DNA from: an uncultured Collinsella sp.
GTDB lineage: Bacteria; Actinomycetota; Coriobacteriia; Coriobacteriales; Coriobacteriaceae
Assembly (NCBI GenBank): GCA_900549535.1
Contig: UROR01000004.1
Coordinates: 1-41,021 of the forward strand
Direction of reading: 5' to 3'
DNA: 41,021 bases
The notes below the pieces were generated by a model. It made no database searches. It saw only the letters and a program-made list of their open reading frames with translations, and was not told the DNA's origin. Position 1 is the stretch's first letter. Each line of letters begins with the position of its first letter. A program made the translations under genes and the position numbers. Shown piece after piece: positions 16,617-25,185 of the stretch.

Positions 16617-18077
16617 TTAGCGCACCTGAGCGACGTAAGCGACGTTGGTCGAGGAGACCTTGTCCTCGAGCTGGACGCTCATGCGGGGATCGCCGGCGGT
16701 AGCGACGGTCAAATCGCCAGTCTTGACGTAGCCGAGCTCCTTAGCGGTCTCGATCGCCTTGACGATCGTGCCGTTGACGGTGCCCTGGGTAATCTCGGCC
16801 TGGTGCGGGATAACGCCCCAGTACATGATCATCTGCTGGACGGCCCACTCGTGGCGGGAGAACGCGCAGATCGGCATGTTGGGACGGAAGTGCGAGATCA
16901 GGCGAGCGGTACGACCGGTGGTCGTCGGCACGGTGATGCACTTGGCGCCAACGGTGGTGGCCATGTTCACGGCGGACATACCCACAACGTTGTTGACGAC
17001 GCGGGTGCCGTGAGCGTCAGCCGGAACCTCGAGCGGAGCGTGAGCCGGGAGGTACTTCTCGGTCTCGAGAGCAATGCTGGCCTGCATCTTGACGGCCTCG
17101 ACCGGGTACTTGCCGGCAGCGGACTCGCCGGACAGCATGACGGCGTCGGTGCCGTCGTAAATGGCGTTAGCAACGTCGGCAACCTCGGCGCGCGTCGGGC
17201 GCGGGTTCTGCTGCATGGAGTCGAGCATCTGCGTAGCGGTGATAACGGGCTTGTAGGCCGCGTTGCACTTAGCGATGATCTCCTTCTGGATGTGCGGAAC
17301 AAGCTCGGGCTTGATCTCGATGCCCAGGTCGCCACGGGCGACCATGATGCCGTCGGAAGCCTCGAGGATCTCGTCGAAGTTCTCGACGCCCAGGGCGCAC
17401 TCGATCTTCGGGAAGATCGTGACGTGCTCGCCGCCGTTCTCGCGGCAAAGCTCGCGGATGCCGCGGACGGACTCGCCGTCGCGGATGAAGGAAGCGGCGA
17501 TGTAGTCGATGTTCTCGGTCAGGCCAAAGAGGATGTCCTGACGATCGCGCTCGGTGATAGCGGGCAGCGAGATGTTGACGTTGGGCATGTTGACGCCCTT
17601 GCGCTCGCCGATCAGGCCGTCGTTCTTGACGACGCAGGTCATGTCCTGGCCGTCGACGGACTCGACCTCGAGGGCAACCAGGCCGTCATCGATCAGGATG
17701 AGGGAGCCCTTCTCGACCTCGGAGGGCAGAGCCAGGTAGTCGAGGGAGATGTGCTCAGCGGTGCCATGGAAATCCTCGGACGTGGGCTGAGCGGTGACGA
17801 CGATCTTGTCGCCGGTCTTGACGGCAACCTTCTTGCCGTCGACCAGAAGGCCGGTGCGGACCTCGGGGCCCTTGGTGTCGAGCAGGATGCCGACGGGCAT
17901 ACCGAGCTCCTTGGAAATACGACGGACGCGCTCGATGCGACCGTGGTGCTCGTCGTAGGAGCCGTGCGAGAAGTTAAAACGGGCGACGTTCATGCCCGCC
18001 TTGATCATCTCGCGGATGGTCTCGTCGCTATCGCAGGCGGGACCCATGGTGCATACAATCTTGGTGCGCTTGTACAT
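16617..18077 (-). CDS. pyk: Pyruvate kinase
   Basis: Last step of glycolysis, phosphoenolpyruvate plus ADP to pyruvate plus ATP, cytoplasmic. Starts MYKRTKIVCTMGPACDSDE, continues with the barrel motif NFSHGSYDEHHGRI and LDTKGPEVRTG. The active-site helix reads IFPKIECALGVENFDEI, where the Lys of PKIE is catalytic, followed by MVARGDLGIEI and TATQMLDSM. The C-terminal allosteric domain carries PTTTGRTARLISHFRPNMPI. It has 486 residues and no extra PEP-utiliser domain. GGAGG precedes ATG 18077. A TATAAT box lies about 65 bp upstream. Confidence 0.97.
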   Translation of the reverse strand: MYKRTKIVCTMGPACDSDETIREMIKAGMNVARFNFSHGSYDEHHGRIERVRRISKELGMPVGILLDTKGPEVRTGLLVDGKKVAVKTGDKIVVTAQPTSEDFHGTAEHISLDYLALPSEVEKGSLILIDDGLVALEVESVDGQDMTCVVKNDGLIGERKGVNMPNVNISLPAITERDRQDILFGLTENIDYIAASFIRDGESVRGIRELCRENGGEHVTIFPKIECALGVENFDEILEASDGIMVARGDLGIEIKPELVPHIQKEIIAKCNAAYKPVITATQMLDSMQQNPRPTRAEVADVANAIYDGTDAVMLSGESAAGKYPVEAVKMQASIALETEKYLPAHAPLEVPADAHGTRVVNNVVGMSAVNMATTVGAKCITVPTTTGRTARLISHFRPNMPICAFSRHEWAVQQMIMYWGVIPHQAEITQGTVNGTIVKAIETAKELGYVKTGDLTVATAGDPRMSVQLEDKVSSTNVAYVAQVR

Positions 18078-18140
18078 TCAGACCTCCATCTGACATCGTC
18101 TTGCGCTGATAGATAAACCATAAGAAATAAAACTGAGATG

Positions 18141-18146
18141 ATTATA
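18141..18146 (-). promoter_or_regulatory. -10 box of the pyk promoter
   Basis: TATAAT on the minus strand, about 65 bp upstream of the pyk start codon. The matching -35 region is poor. The rest of the 440-bp divergent spacer is AT-rich for this genome. It holds a dyad GGTATA-N9-TATACC (18219-18239) of unknown role and then the promoter and leader of the P-type ATPase. Confidence 0.55.
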
Positions 18147-18370
18147 ACGAAATGCCGACCGAATACCCCAAAAAATCGACCGTATGCCGAATTAGAAGTT
18201 CATTTTTTGCGGAAAAACGGTATATGCAAAAACTATACCAACCGTTCTAACCGCTGCTATCTGGGCGATATTTTAGTTCGATGATGCGCCGAAGAAAAAA
18301 CGTTTTATCAATGTTGAGCATCACACGGCCTGCACCGTTGCTTATGGACCATATTTCCAAATGGATTGTT

Positions 18371-18400
18371 TTGGCTAGACGCGTTGCTTTGGGGTACCAT
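18371..18400 (+). promoter_or_regulatory. Promoter of the P-type ATPase leader
   Basis: TTGGCT (18371-18376) and TACCAT (18395-18400) with 18 bp between them. This predicts transcription from about 18407 and a leader of about 112 nt. Moderate match only. Confidence 0.45.
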
Positions 18401-18406
18401 AGCTCC

Positions 18407-18518
18407 ACTATCAACTGCCGCTCAGCACGGCAGCCTTGATGAGCCCTTGCCCTTCTCCTGGGAATTATGATCGGGCATCAATCTGCTGAGTGGCCCGAAT
18501 CCCAGGAGGGGACTCTAT
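18407..18518 (+). ncRNA. Candidate cis-regulatory leader RNA of the P-type ATPase
   Basis: The leader can form a compact fold. Hairpin A is CTGCCG (18415-18420) with CGGCAG (18428-18433) and the 7-nt loop CTCAGCA. Hairpin B has an outer stem CTCCTGGGA (18455-18463) with TCCCAGGAG (18500-18508), 9 perfect pairs plus two G-U. After an asymmetric internal loop it has a 6-bp stem TCGGGC (18471-18476) with GCCCGA (18493-18498). Hairpin B's loop contains TGCTGAG (18484-18490), the exact complement of loop A, so a 7-bp kissing interaction is possible. The outer stem buries the Shine-Dalgarno AGGAGGGG (18504-18511). A competing stem TTGATG/CATCAA plus CCC/GGG (18436-18481) excludes the inner stem of hairpin B. 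I do not recognise it as a known riboswitch class. Confidence 0.6.
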
Positions 18519-21200
18519 ATGCAAAAGGAATACCTGTCCGCCGCGGCGGAGGTACTCAGCGACCAAGGTGTCGATGAGAACCTCGGCCTGAGCAACGGCG
18601 AGGCGTCGTCGCGCCTCGCCAAGACAGGCCCTAACAAGCTTGAGGAAGCCGAGAAGACGCCGCTGTGGAAGCGCTTCTTTGAGCAGATGGCTGACCCCAT
18701 GGTCATCATGCTGATCGTTGCCGCCGTCATCAGCGCGCTCACGGGCATGGTCAAGGGCGAGCCCGATTTTGCCGACGTCGCCATCATCATGTTCGTCGTT
18801 ATCGTCAACTCGGTGCTGGGCGTGGTTCAGGAGGCTAAAAGCGAGGAGGCTCTCGAGGCCCTGCAGGAGATGAGCGCGGCGCAGTCCAAGGTGCTGCGCG
18901 ACGGCAAGCTCGTGCACCTGCCGAGCGCCGAGCTCGTGCCCGGCGACGTGATCATGCTCGAGGCGGGCGACTCCGTCCCGGCCGACTGCCGCGTGCTCGA
19001 GAGCGCCACGATGAAGATCGAAGAGGCCGCACTGACCGGCGAGTCCGTGCCGGTCGAGAAGCACGCCAACGTGATCGAGCTCGCCGCGGGCACCGATGAC
19101 GTGCCGCTCGGCGACCGCAAGAACATGTGCTACATGGGCTCCACCGTGGTGTACGGCCGCGGTCGCGCCGTCGTGGTCGGCACCGGCATGGATACCGAGA
19201 TGGGCAAGATTGCTGGCGCCCTGGCCGAGGCCAAGGAAGAGCTCACGCCGCTGCAGGTGAAGCTCGCCGAGCTCAGCCGCATCCTTACCATTATGGTTAT
19301 CGTCATCTGCGTCGTCATCTTTGGCGTCGACATCATCCGTCACGGCGTGGGCAACGTCCTTACCGACCCGACTGCCCTGCTCGACACCTTTATGGTCGCC
19401 GTCTCGCTTGCCGTCGCCGCCATTCCCGAGGGCCTGGTTGCCGTCGTGACCATCGTGCTTTCGCTCGGCGTGACCAAGATGGCCAAGCGCCAGGCGATCA
19501 TCCGCAAGCTTTCTGCCGTCGAGACCCTTGGCTGCACGCAGACCATCTGCTCGGACAAGACCGGCACGCTTACCCAGAACAAGATGACCGTTGTCAAGCA
19601 CGAGCTCGCTGCGCCCAAGGAGAAGTTCCTGGCCGGTATGGCGCTGTGTTCCGATGCCCAGTGGGACGAGGACCTGGGCGAGGCCGTGGGCGAGCCGACC
19701 GAGTGTGCACTTGTCAATGATGCCGGCAAAGCTGGTCTTACTGGCCTGACTGCCGAGCACCCGCGCGTGGGCGAGGCCCCGTTCGACTCGGGCCGTAAGA
19801 TGATGTCCGTGGTCGTCGAGACCCTGGACGGCGAGTACGAGCAGTACACCAAGGGCGCGCCCGACGTGGTGATTGGCCTGTGCACCCATATCTACGAGGG
19901 CGATAAGGTCGTCCCCCTGACTGAGGAGCGCCGCGCCGAGCTCGTGGCAGCCAACAAGGCCATGGCCGACGAGGCCCTGCGCGTGCTGGCGCTGGCGAGC
20001 CGCACCTACACCGAGGTTCCCGCCGACTGCAGCCCCGCTGCGCTCGAGCATGATCTGGTCTTCTGCGGCCTGTCCGGCATGATCGACCCGGTCCGTCCCG
20101 AGGTCGCCGACGCTATCCGCGAGGCGCACGACGCCGGTATCCGCACCGTCATGATTACGGGCGACCACATCGACACCGCCGTGGCCATCGCCAAGCAGCT
20201 GGGTATCGTCGCCGATCGCAGCCAGGCTATCACCGGTGCCGACCTCGATCGCATGAGCGACGAGGAGCTCGACGCGCACATCGAGGATTACGGCGTGTAC
20301 GCCCGTGTCCAGCCCGAGCACAAGACCCGCATCGTCGAGGCTTGGAAGTCGCGCGACCAGATCGTCGCCATGACGGGCGACGGCGTCAACGACGCCCCGT
20401 CCATCAAGCGCGCCGACATCGGCGTCGGTATGGGCATCACCGGTACCGACGTCACCAAGAACGTCGCCGATATGGTGCTTGCCGACGACAACTTCGCCAC
20501 CATCATCGGTGCCTGCGAAGAGGGCCGTCGTATCTACGACAACATCCGCAAGGTCATCCAGTTCCTGCTTTCGGCCAACCTTGCCGAGGTCTTCTCGGTG
20601 TTCATCGCCACGCTCATCGGCTTTACCATCTTCCAGCCGGTGCAGCTGCTGTGGGTGAACCTGGTCACCGACTGCTTCCCCGCGCTCGCGCTGGGCATGG
20701 AGGACGCCGAGGGCGACATCATGAAGCGCAAGCCGCGCAACGCCAAGGACGGCGTCTTTGCCGGTCACATGGGCCTGGACTGCGTGGTCCAGGGCCTGAT
20801 CATTACCGTGCTGGTGTTGGCGAGCTTCTTTGTGGGCGTGTACTTTGACATGGGCTACATCCACATCGCCGATATGATCGCCGGCAATGCCGACGAGGAA
20901 GGCGTGATGATGGCCTTCATCACGCTCAACATGGTCGAGATTTTCCACTGCTTCAATATGCGCAGCCGTCGTGCGTCGCTGTTTAGCATGAAGAAGCAGA
21001 ACAAGTGGCTGTGGGCTTCGGCTGCGCTGGCGCTGGTGCTGACGGTGATCGTAACCGTGCAGCCGACGCTTGCCGAGATGTTCTTTGGCCCCGTGACGCT
21101 TGAGCTTAAGGGCGTTATCGCCGCGCTGGGTCTGGCCTTCCTGATCATCCCGCTGATGGAGATCTACAAGGCGATCATGCGCGCGGTCGAGAAGGAGTAG
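18519..21200 (+). CDS. Ca2+-type cation-transporting P-type ATPase (P2A)
   Basis: Membrane pump driven by ATP, most likely exporting Ca2+ (PMR1-like Mn2+ transport is the alternative). 893 residues. Actuator TGES at 173-176, phosphorylated Asp346 in CSDKTGTLTQNK, hinge MTGDGVNDAPSIKRADIG at about 618. The transmembrane ligands of both SERCA calcium sites can be matched: Glu304 in AIPEGL (M4), Asn and Glu in SANLAEVF (M5), Asn, Thr and Asp in VNLVTDCFP (M6), and Glu in NMVEIFHCFN (M8). Having both sites is notable, since many bacterial homologues keep only site II. The ribosome binding site AGGAGGGG lies 7 nt before ATG 18519 and can be masked by the leader RNA, suggesting translational control by an ion or metabolite. 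Confidence 0.93.
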   Translation: MQKEYLSAAAEVLSDQGVDENLGLSNGEASSRLAKTGPNKLEEAEKTPLWKRFFEQMADPMVIMLIVAAVISALTGMVKGEPDFADVAIIMFVVIVNSVLGVVQEAKSEEALEALQEMSAAQSKVLRDGKLVHLPSAELVPGDVIMLEAGDSVPADCRVLESATMKIEEAALTGESVPVEKHANVIELAAGTDDVPLGDRKNMCYMGSTVVYGRGRAVVVGTGMDTEMGKIAGALAEAKEELTPLQVKLAELSRILTIMVIVICVVIFGVDIIRHGVGNVLTDPTALLDTFMVAVSLAVAAIPEGLVAVVTIVLSLGVTKMAKRQAIIRKLSAVETLGCTQTICSDKTGTLTQNKMTVVKHELAAPKEKFLAGMALCSDAQWDEDLGEAVGEPTECALVNDAGKAGLTGLTAEHPRVGEAPFDSGRKMMSVVVETLDGEYEQYTKGAPDVVIGLCTHIYEGDKVVPLTEERRAELVAANKAMADEALRVLALASRTYTEVPADCSPAALEHDLVFCGLSGMIDPVRPEVADAIREAHDAGIRTVMITGDHIDTAVAIAKQLGIVADRSQAITGADLDRMSDEELDAHIEDYGVYARVQPEHKTRIVEAWKSRDQIVAMTGDGVNDAPSIKRADIGVGMGITGTDVTKNVADMVLADDNFATIIGACEEGRRIYDNIRKVIQFLLSANLAEVFSVFIATLIGFTIFQPVQLLWVNLVTDCFPALALGMEDAEGDIMKRKPRNAKDGVFAGHMGLDCVVQGLIITVLVLASFFVGVYFDMGYIHIADMIAGNADEEGVMMAFITLNMVEIFHCFNMRSRRASLFSMKKQNKWLWASAALALVLTVIVTVQPTLAEMFFGPVTLELKGVIAALGLAFLIIPLMEIYKAIMRAVEKE

Positions 21201-21206
21201 GTCGAA

Positions 21207-21327
21207 AGGCTATCCTTCCCGCCGGCCCGACCGCCTGCGGGGGTTTCTTCTTCGCTGGTCCTCGCGCTTCGCGCTGCGGGATCGCTCAGAAGAAACCCCT
21301 TCCGGCGGGCGGGCCTTCGGATAGCCT
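21207..21327. repeat. 121-bp nested palindrome after the P-type ATPase
   Basis: Three nested stems are perfect: 21207-21215 with 21319-21327 (9 bp), 21218-21225 with 21302-21309 (8 bp), and 21240-21251 with 21288-21299 (12 bp). The centre is GCGC-TTC-GCGC (21264-21274). It starts 6 bp after the ATPase stop codon, and a normal terminator follows at 21358. It contains no gene. Confidence 0.7.
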
Positions 21328-21357
21328 CTCGGGACCGTAAGCTGAAGGAAAGTTTGT

Positions 21358-21391
21358 GAGCTGGTCGGGCTTTGCCCGGCCAGCTCTTTTT
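21358..21391 (+). terminator. Terminator downstream of the P-type ATPase
   Basis: Bases 21358-21370 pair with 21374-21386 (13 bp, one wobble, TTT loop), followed by five T. Its 3' arm contains the -35 box of the rsgA promoter. Confidence 0.8.
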
Positions 21392-21401
21392 GATTTAAAA
21401 T
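21372..21401 (+). promoter_or_regulatory. Promoter of rsgA
   Basis: TTGCCC (21372-21377) and TAAAAT (21396-21401), 18 bp apart, about 40 bp before the rsgA start. The -35 box lies within the terminator hairpin of the preceding gene. Confidence 0.55.
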
Positions 21402-21439
21402 ACCCGCTCAGTTGTGATTTTTGGTGCTGGGAGGCGTTT

Positions 21440-22624
21440 GTGGCTAAGGCTAAGGCTAAGGCGAAGAAAAAGACGACGGGGGCGCGGGCTAAGCGTGATC
21501 GTCGTCGGAAGCTTGCGACCGAAGCCCCTGCGTCTGCTGAGGAGCTGTTGGCAAGCGTGCCGGGGCTTGATGCGTTGCAGGATGTTCCGGCGTTCGATGA
21601 CCTGCCGGTCGATGCGGCTCAGCAGGCTGCATTTGACGACTTTTGCGCACAGGCCGAGGAGCCCGAGCAGATGCAGCTCGGTGCCGTGGTGCGCCTGGAC
21701 CGCGGATTTCCGCTGGTGGCGACTGCCGATGACACGTTTCGTGCCGAGCATGCCGTAGGGTTTGCCAAGTCGCGTGGCGAGGACGAGGTCTTGCTGCCCG
21801 CTGTGGGCGACCGCGTGGCGGTTCGCCGTGCTCCCGGGCACGACATGGGCGTCATCGAGTGCGTACTACCGCGCCGTACGAGCTTTGAGCGTTGGCGTGG
21901 CCGTGCCCGCGGTGAGCGCCAGGTGCTCTGCTCCAACGTTGACAGCGTGCTGATCGTGCAGGCGCTCGGCGCCGGCGAGGTGCTGCTCGATCGCGTGGCG
22001 CGCTCACTGGTGTTGGCGCTCGATTGCGATGCCGAGCCGGTGGTGGTGCTCACCAAGGCCGACCGCTGCGAGGCCGATGAGCTCGAGCGCGATCTGGACC
22101 GTGTGCGCCGCCTGGTGGGTCCGGACGTGCGCGTGATCGTGACGTCCTCTGCCGAGGGTCGTGGCCTGGACGAGGTGCGCACCTGCGTGCCCGCCGGGAG
22201 CTGCGCCATGATTCTGGGCGAGTCGGGTGCCGGCAAGTCGACGCTGCTCAATGCACTGCTGGGCCACGATACGTTGGCGACTGGCGGTGTGCGCGAACGC
22301 GACGACCAAGGCCGTCACACTACCGTCGCGCGCGTGATGGTGGCGCTGCCGGGCGACGCCGGCGTGATCGCCGATGCCCCGGGCCTGCGCAGCCTGCCGC
22401 TCGTGGGCCATGAGCGGGGTCTGGCGCGCGCCTTCCCCGAGATCGTCGAGGCGTCGCGCGCGTGCCGGTTTGGCGATTGCACGCACACTCACGAGCCGGG
22501 TTGCGCCGTTCGCGAGGCCGAGGACGCGGGACAGATCGACAGCCTGCGCCTGGAGACGTTCCAAAACCTGGCGTCATCCATGCGCGTGAGTGCCCAAATG
22601 CTCGACCCCGATGTCCATCTGTAA
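21440..22624 (+). CDS. rsgA: Ribosome small-subunit-dependent GTPase RsgA
   Basis: Circularly permuted GTPase that checks late 30S subunit assembly. I start at GTG 21440 (VAKAKAKAKKKTTGARAKRDRRRKL), with GGGAGG six bases upstream; the frame to 21356 runs into the terminator. After a Lys/Arg-rich tail comes an OB-fold region. The GTPase motifs follow in permuted order: G4 VVLTKADRCE, then G1 GESGAGKSTLLNAL, then G3 DAPGLRSL. A C-terminal zinc site CRFGDCTHTHEPGC completes the family signature. 394 residues. The basic N-terminal extension is longer than in E. coli and probably touches rRNA. A terminator follows at 22643. Confidence 0.95.
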   Translation: MAKAKAKAKKKTTGARAKRDRRRKLATEAPASAEELLASVPGLDALQDVPAFDDLPVDAAQQAAFDDFCAQAEEPEQMQLGAVVRLDRGFPLVATADDTFRAEHAVGFAKSRGEDEVLLPAVGDRVAVRRAPGHDMGVIECVLPRRTSFERWRGRARGERQVLCSNVDSVLIVQALGAGEVLLDRVARSLVLALDCDAEPVVVLTKADRCEADELERDLDRVRRLVGPDVRVIVTSSAEGRGLDEVRTCVPAGSCAMILGESGAGKSTLLNALLGHDTLATGGVRERDDQGRHTTVARVMVALPGDAGVIADAPGLRSLPLVGHERGLARAFPEIVEASRACRFGDCTHTHEPGCAVREAEDAGQIDSLRLETFQNLASSMRVSAQMLDPDVHL

Positions 22625-22642
22625 TTGAATTTTCCTATGACA

Positions 22643-22676
22643 GCCGTCTCCTAACTGCTTGGGAGGCGGCTTTTTT
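22643..22676 (+). terminator. Terminator of rsgA
   Basis: GCCGTCTCC (22643-22651) pairs with GGAGGCGGC (22662-22670) around a 10-nt loop, followed by six T. Confidence 0.85.
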
Positions 22677-22715
22677 GCTGCCAAAGCGCCTCGAAATATG
22701 CGTTTTGCCGACGTT

Positions 22716-22765
22716 CTGACCAAAACCTTGCCACGAGCTTGACGGGCTGGTCAGCTTTTGGTCAG
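22716..22765 (+). promoter_or_regulatory. Inverted repeat upstream of the Tad pilus operon
   Basis: CTGACCAAAA (22716-22725) and TTTTGGTCAG (22756-22765) are perfect 10-bp inverted copies, with a further CTGGTCAG at 22747-22754. TTGACA at 22774-22779 follows, but I see no good -10. It may be the operator/promoter region of the pilus genes. Confidence 0.4.
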
Positions 22766-22876
22766 CAATTGGTTTGACACGTAAAACCAAGATTGCGATT
22801 GCGCCGCTTTGCGCCCTGGTCGCCCAGACAATGGTGGTACGGGCATTTGCCCGGTGCTACCTTGAGAGGAGCGGCC

Positions 22877-23536
22877 GTGAACAAGAGCAAGCGCATCGCC
22901 ATCAGTCTGGTCGCGGGCGTGCTTGCCGCGGCGCTCTGCATGGTCTACGGCTCGTCGATCCGCTCGCAAGCCGAGCAGGCCCAGGCCGAGACTTTGGCAA
23001 AATACGGCGGCGACCGCGTTGAGGTGTGCGTCGCGGCGCGCGATATCGATGCGGGCGAGACCCTCGACGAGACCAATGTCATAACTCAGGAATGGCTGGC
23101 GAGTCTGTTGCCGCGTGATGCGGCGACCGAGCTGCGTCAGGTGCGCGGCGACGTGACGACCTCGCGCATTCCCAAAAACGCCGTGATTTGCAATGTCTAC
23201 ACCAAGGCCGAGAGCCACAAGCTCGAGGTGCCTAAAGGCAAGGTTGCCGTTTCGGTGGCGGTCGATGCCGAGCACTCGGTCGGCGGCGCCACGGGCGTGG
23301 GCAGCTATGTGGATGTGTACGTGCAAAAAGATGGCGTGACCGATCGTTTGTGCGGCGCGTACGTGATCGATACCAGCGAAGATGCCGGCACCACGCGTGA
23401 AGGCAAGATCGAGTGGGTGACGCTGGCGGCAGACCCCGAAGATGTCAAGGAATTGCTGGGAGCCTCGGGAAAGGGAACGGTCAGCTTGACGATTCCCGCC
23501 ACGGCGCGCGGCAAAAAGAGCGGAGGCGACGAGTGA
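22877..23536 (+). CDS. cpaB: Flp pilus assembly protein CpaB (SAF domain)
   Basis: Envelope component of the Tad/Flp pilus machine (RcpC/CpaB family). GTG 22877 has GAGAGGAG five bases upstream. The first 25 residues are a signal-anchor (NKSKRIAISLVAGVLAAALCMVYG). A SAF domain follows, starting EVCVAARDIDAGETLDETNV and including TSRIPKNAVICNVYTKAE. The RcpC-like part comes last, with VSVAVDAEHSVGGATGVGSY. 219 residues. First gene of the Tad operon; its stop overlaps the next start codon (TGATG). Confidence 0.88.
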   Translation: MNKSKRIAISLVAGVLAAALCMVYGSSIRSQAEQAQAETLAKYGGDRVEVCVAARDIDAGETLDETNVITQEWLASLLPRDAATELRQVRGDVTTSRIPKNAVICNVYTKAESHKLEVPKGKVAVSVAVDAEHSVGGATGVGSYVDVYVQKDGVTDRLCGAYVIDTSEDAGTTREGKIEWVTLAADPEDVKELLGASGKGTVSLTIPATARGKKSGGDE

Positions 23537-25185
23537 TGAAGGCGATCTGGCTTGCGTGCTGCGCGTGCGGCGATTACGGGCTGCTACAGCAGGAAGTCGA
23601 GGGTCGCGATGTGGGCGCACAGGTGCTTCGCGTGGGGGATCTGGACGGGCTGGTATCCATGGCGCGGGCGTTTCCCTCGCGCCGCGGTGCCGCCATCATC
23701 GCGGCATCTCTGTTCGATACCGAAGACGTGCGGAAGACCGTTGCACGCCTGACGGCCGAGGGCCGTGTGAGTCGCGTCGTCGTGTTGATCGAGACGCTCG
23801 ACCCGTCGGATATCGAAGGGCTGTTTCGCGCGGGGGCGACCGAGGTCATCGCTGCGCACAGTTTGTGCGGCAACGGGCGCACGGGCGAGGGAACGGTTGA
23901 TTCCGATCGGCGCATGACGATTGAGCCCGATGCTTTTGTTGATAGGGAACCCGGGGCGCCTCGCGCTACAAGAGGCCCGCGTGTTGATGAATATGGAAAA
24001 GCGGAAGCCGAGCATGGTCGGCGCCCCCGGGACCCCCTTGCATACGATGACGCTGGAGGGCCGGTACCGTATGGCGATGACGTTCCGGCTGAAGATATGG
24101 GATACGTGCACGGCGTAAATCTGGCCGATGAGCTCGACGAGGTCGAGGGTTTTGCCGGGGTTGGCGAGCCGTGTGCCGCTGCGTCCTTGGCTTCGGAACC
24201 GCAGCCCGGGCAGCCTGCCATGCCGGCTTGGGCTCAGCGCGTGACCGCGGCGGGGGAGACGGGGATGTTATCGCCCGCGTCCGTGTCGCCGGTTCCTGCA
24301 CCGTCGGCCCCCGCGCCGTCGGCGGACGCTTCGATTCCGCCGCGTCGGGCGCCGGTCGTCTGCGTCGTCTCGGGTTCGGGCGGTTGCGGCAAGTCGACGA
24401 TCGTTGCCACCATGGCGCATGCGGCGTCGCTGTTGGGTTTGCGTGCCGCTGTGCTCGACTTGGACCTCATGTTTGGAAACCTATACGATCTGCTGGGTGT
24501 CGATGCCCCACACGATATGGCGGCGCTTATCGAGCCGTCGGCGGCGGGCGCACTTGCCGAGCCGGATATCGTGGCCGCATCGATGCGCGTCGCCCCGGGC
24601 GTCACGCTCTGGGGACCTGTCGCGGCCCCCGAGAAGGCCGAGCTCATGGCGCGTCCGGTGGAGCTATTGCTCGATGTTTTGCGTCGCGAATCCGACGTGG
24701 TCTTTGTCGACACCTCGGTCTTTTGGGGTGATGCCGTGGCCGCCGCGGTGGCGGCGAGCGACCGTTGCCTGGTCGTAGGCGATGCGGCGGTATCGTCCGC
24801 GACATCCGCTTCACGCGTCATTGAGCTGGCGAGCCGCGTGGGCGTGCCACGCACGCGCATGAGCGCCGTGTTCAACCGGTTTGGTGCGCGCGGTGCCGAC
24901 GAGGACGTCGCCATGCGCTTTGAGATTGCCTGCGCACTGAGCTCCAAGATCCGCATTGCCGATGGCGGTCAGGATTTGGCCGCGCTCATGGCATTCGGTC
25001 GCGCCGACGAGGCGGTGGGCCAGACGAGCGCTTTTGCGACTAGCGTGCGCGAGGCCACGCGCGAGATGCTCGTGGAGCTGGGCTGCGCCGTCGGTCCCTG
25101 GAGCGATATGGTCGCTGACCGCGCGACCCGTACCGAGCGCCCGCGCATCCGTCTTCCCTGGTCGCGTGAGGGTGATTCGCGATGA
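23536..25185 (+). CDS. TadZ/CpaE-like ParA/MinD ATPase of the Tad pilus
   Basis: Localisation ATPase of the pilus assembly machine. ATG 23536 overlaps the cpaB stop. Residues 1-125 look like an atypical receiver domain (GRVSRVVVLIETLDPSDIEGLFRAGATEVI, written here as two overlapping parts of one helix-strand unit). A long Pro/Ala/acidic linker of about 150 residues follows. The ATPase then starts with the deviant P-loop SGSGGCGKSTIVATMAHAAS (about 278-297) and LDLDLMFGNLYDLLGVD. The linker is lower in quality of conservation and may be a flexible tether. 549 residues. Fourth-base overlap with the next gene (ATGA) indicates translational coupling. Confidence 0.85.
   Translation: MKAIWLACCACGDYGLLQQEVEGRDVGAQVLRVGDLDGLVSMARAFPSRRGAAIIAASLFDTEDVRKTVARLTAEGRVSRVVVLIETLDPSDIEGLFRAGATEVIAAHSLCGNGRTGEGTVDSDRRMTIEPDAFVDREPGAPRATRGPRVDEYGKAEAEHGRRPRDPLAYDDAGGPVPYGDDVPAEDMGYVHGVNLADELDEVEGFAGVGEPCAAASLASEPQPGQPAMPAWAQRVTAAGETGMLSPASVSPVPAPSAPAPSADASIPPRRAPVVCVVSGSGGCGKSTIVATMAHAASLLGLRAAVLDLDLMFGNLYDLLGVDAPHDMAALIEPSAAGALAEPDIVAASMRVAPGVTLWGPVAAPEKAELMARPVELLLDVLRRESDVVFVDTSVFWGDAVAAAVAASDRCLVVGDAAVSSATSASRVIELASRVGVPRTRMSAVFNRFGARGADEDVAMRFEIACALSSKIRIADGGQDLAALMAFGRADEAVGQTSAFATSVREATREMLVELGCAVGPWSDMVADRATRTERPRIRLPWSREGDSR

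Noticed and set aside
16515..18116. A 533-codon ORF opposite pyk
   Set aside because: Shadow of pyruvate kinase; only low-complexity Asp/Val/Leu-rich sequence.
18219..18239. GGTATA-N9-TATACC as an operator for pyk or the ATPase
   Set aside because: It is not placed near either predicted start site and could be chance in an AT-rich spacer.
18465..20948. An 827-codon antisense ORF opposite the P-type ATPase
   Set aside because: Caused by the strong GC-skewed codon pattern of the real gene; the composition is His/Asp/Val-rich with no domain.
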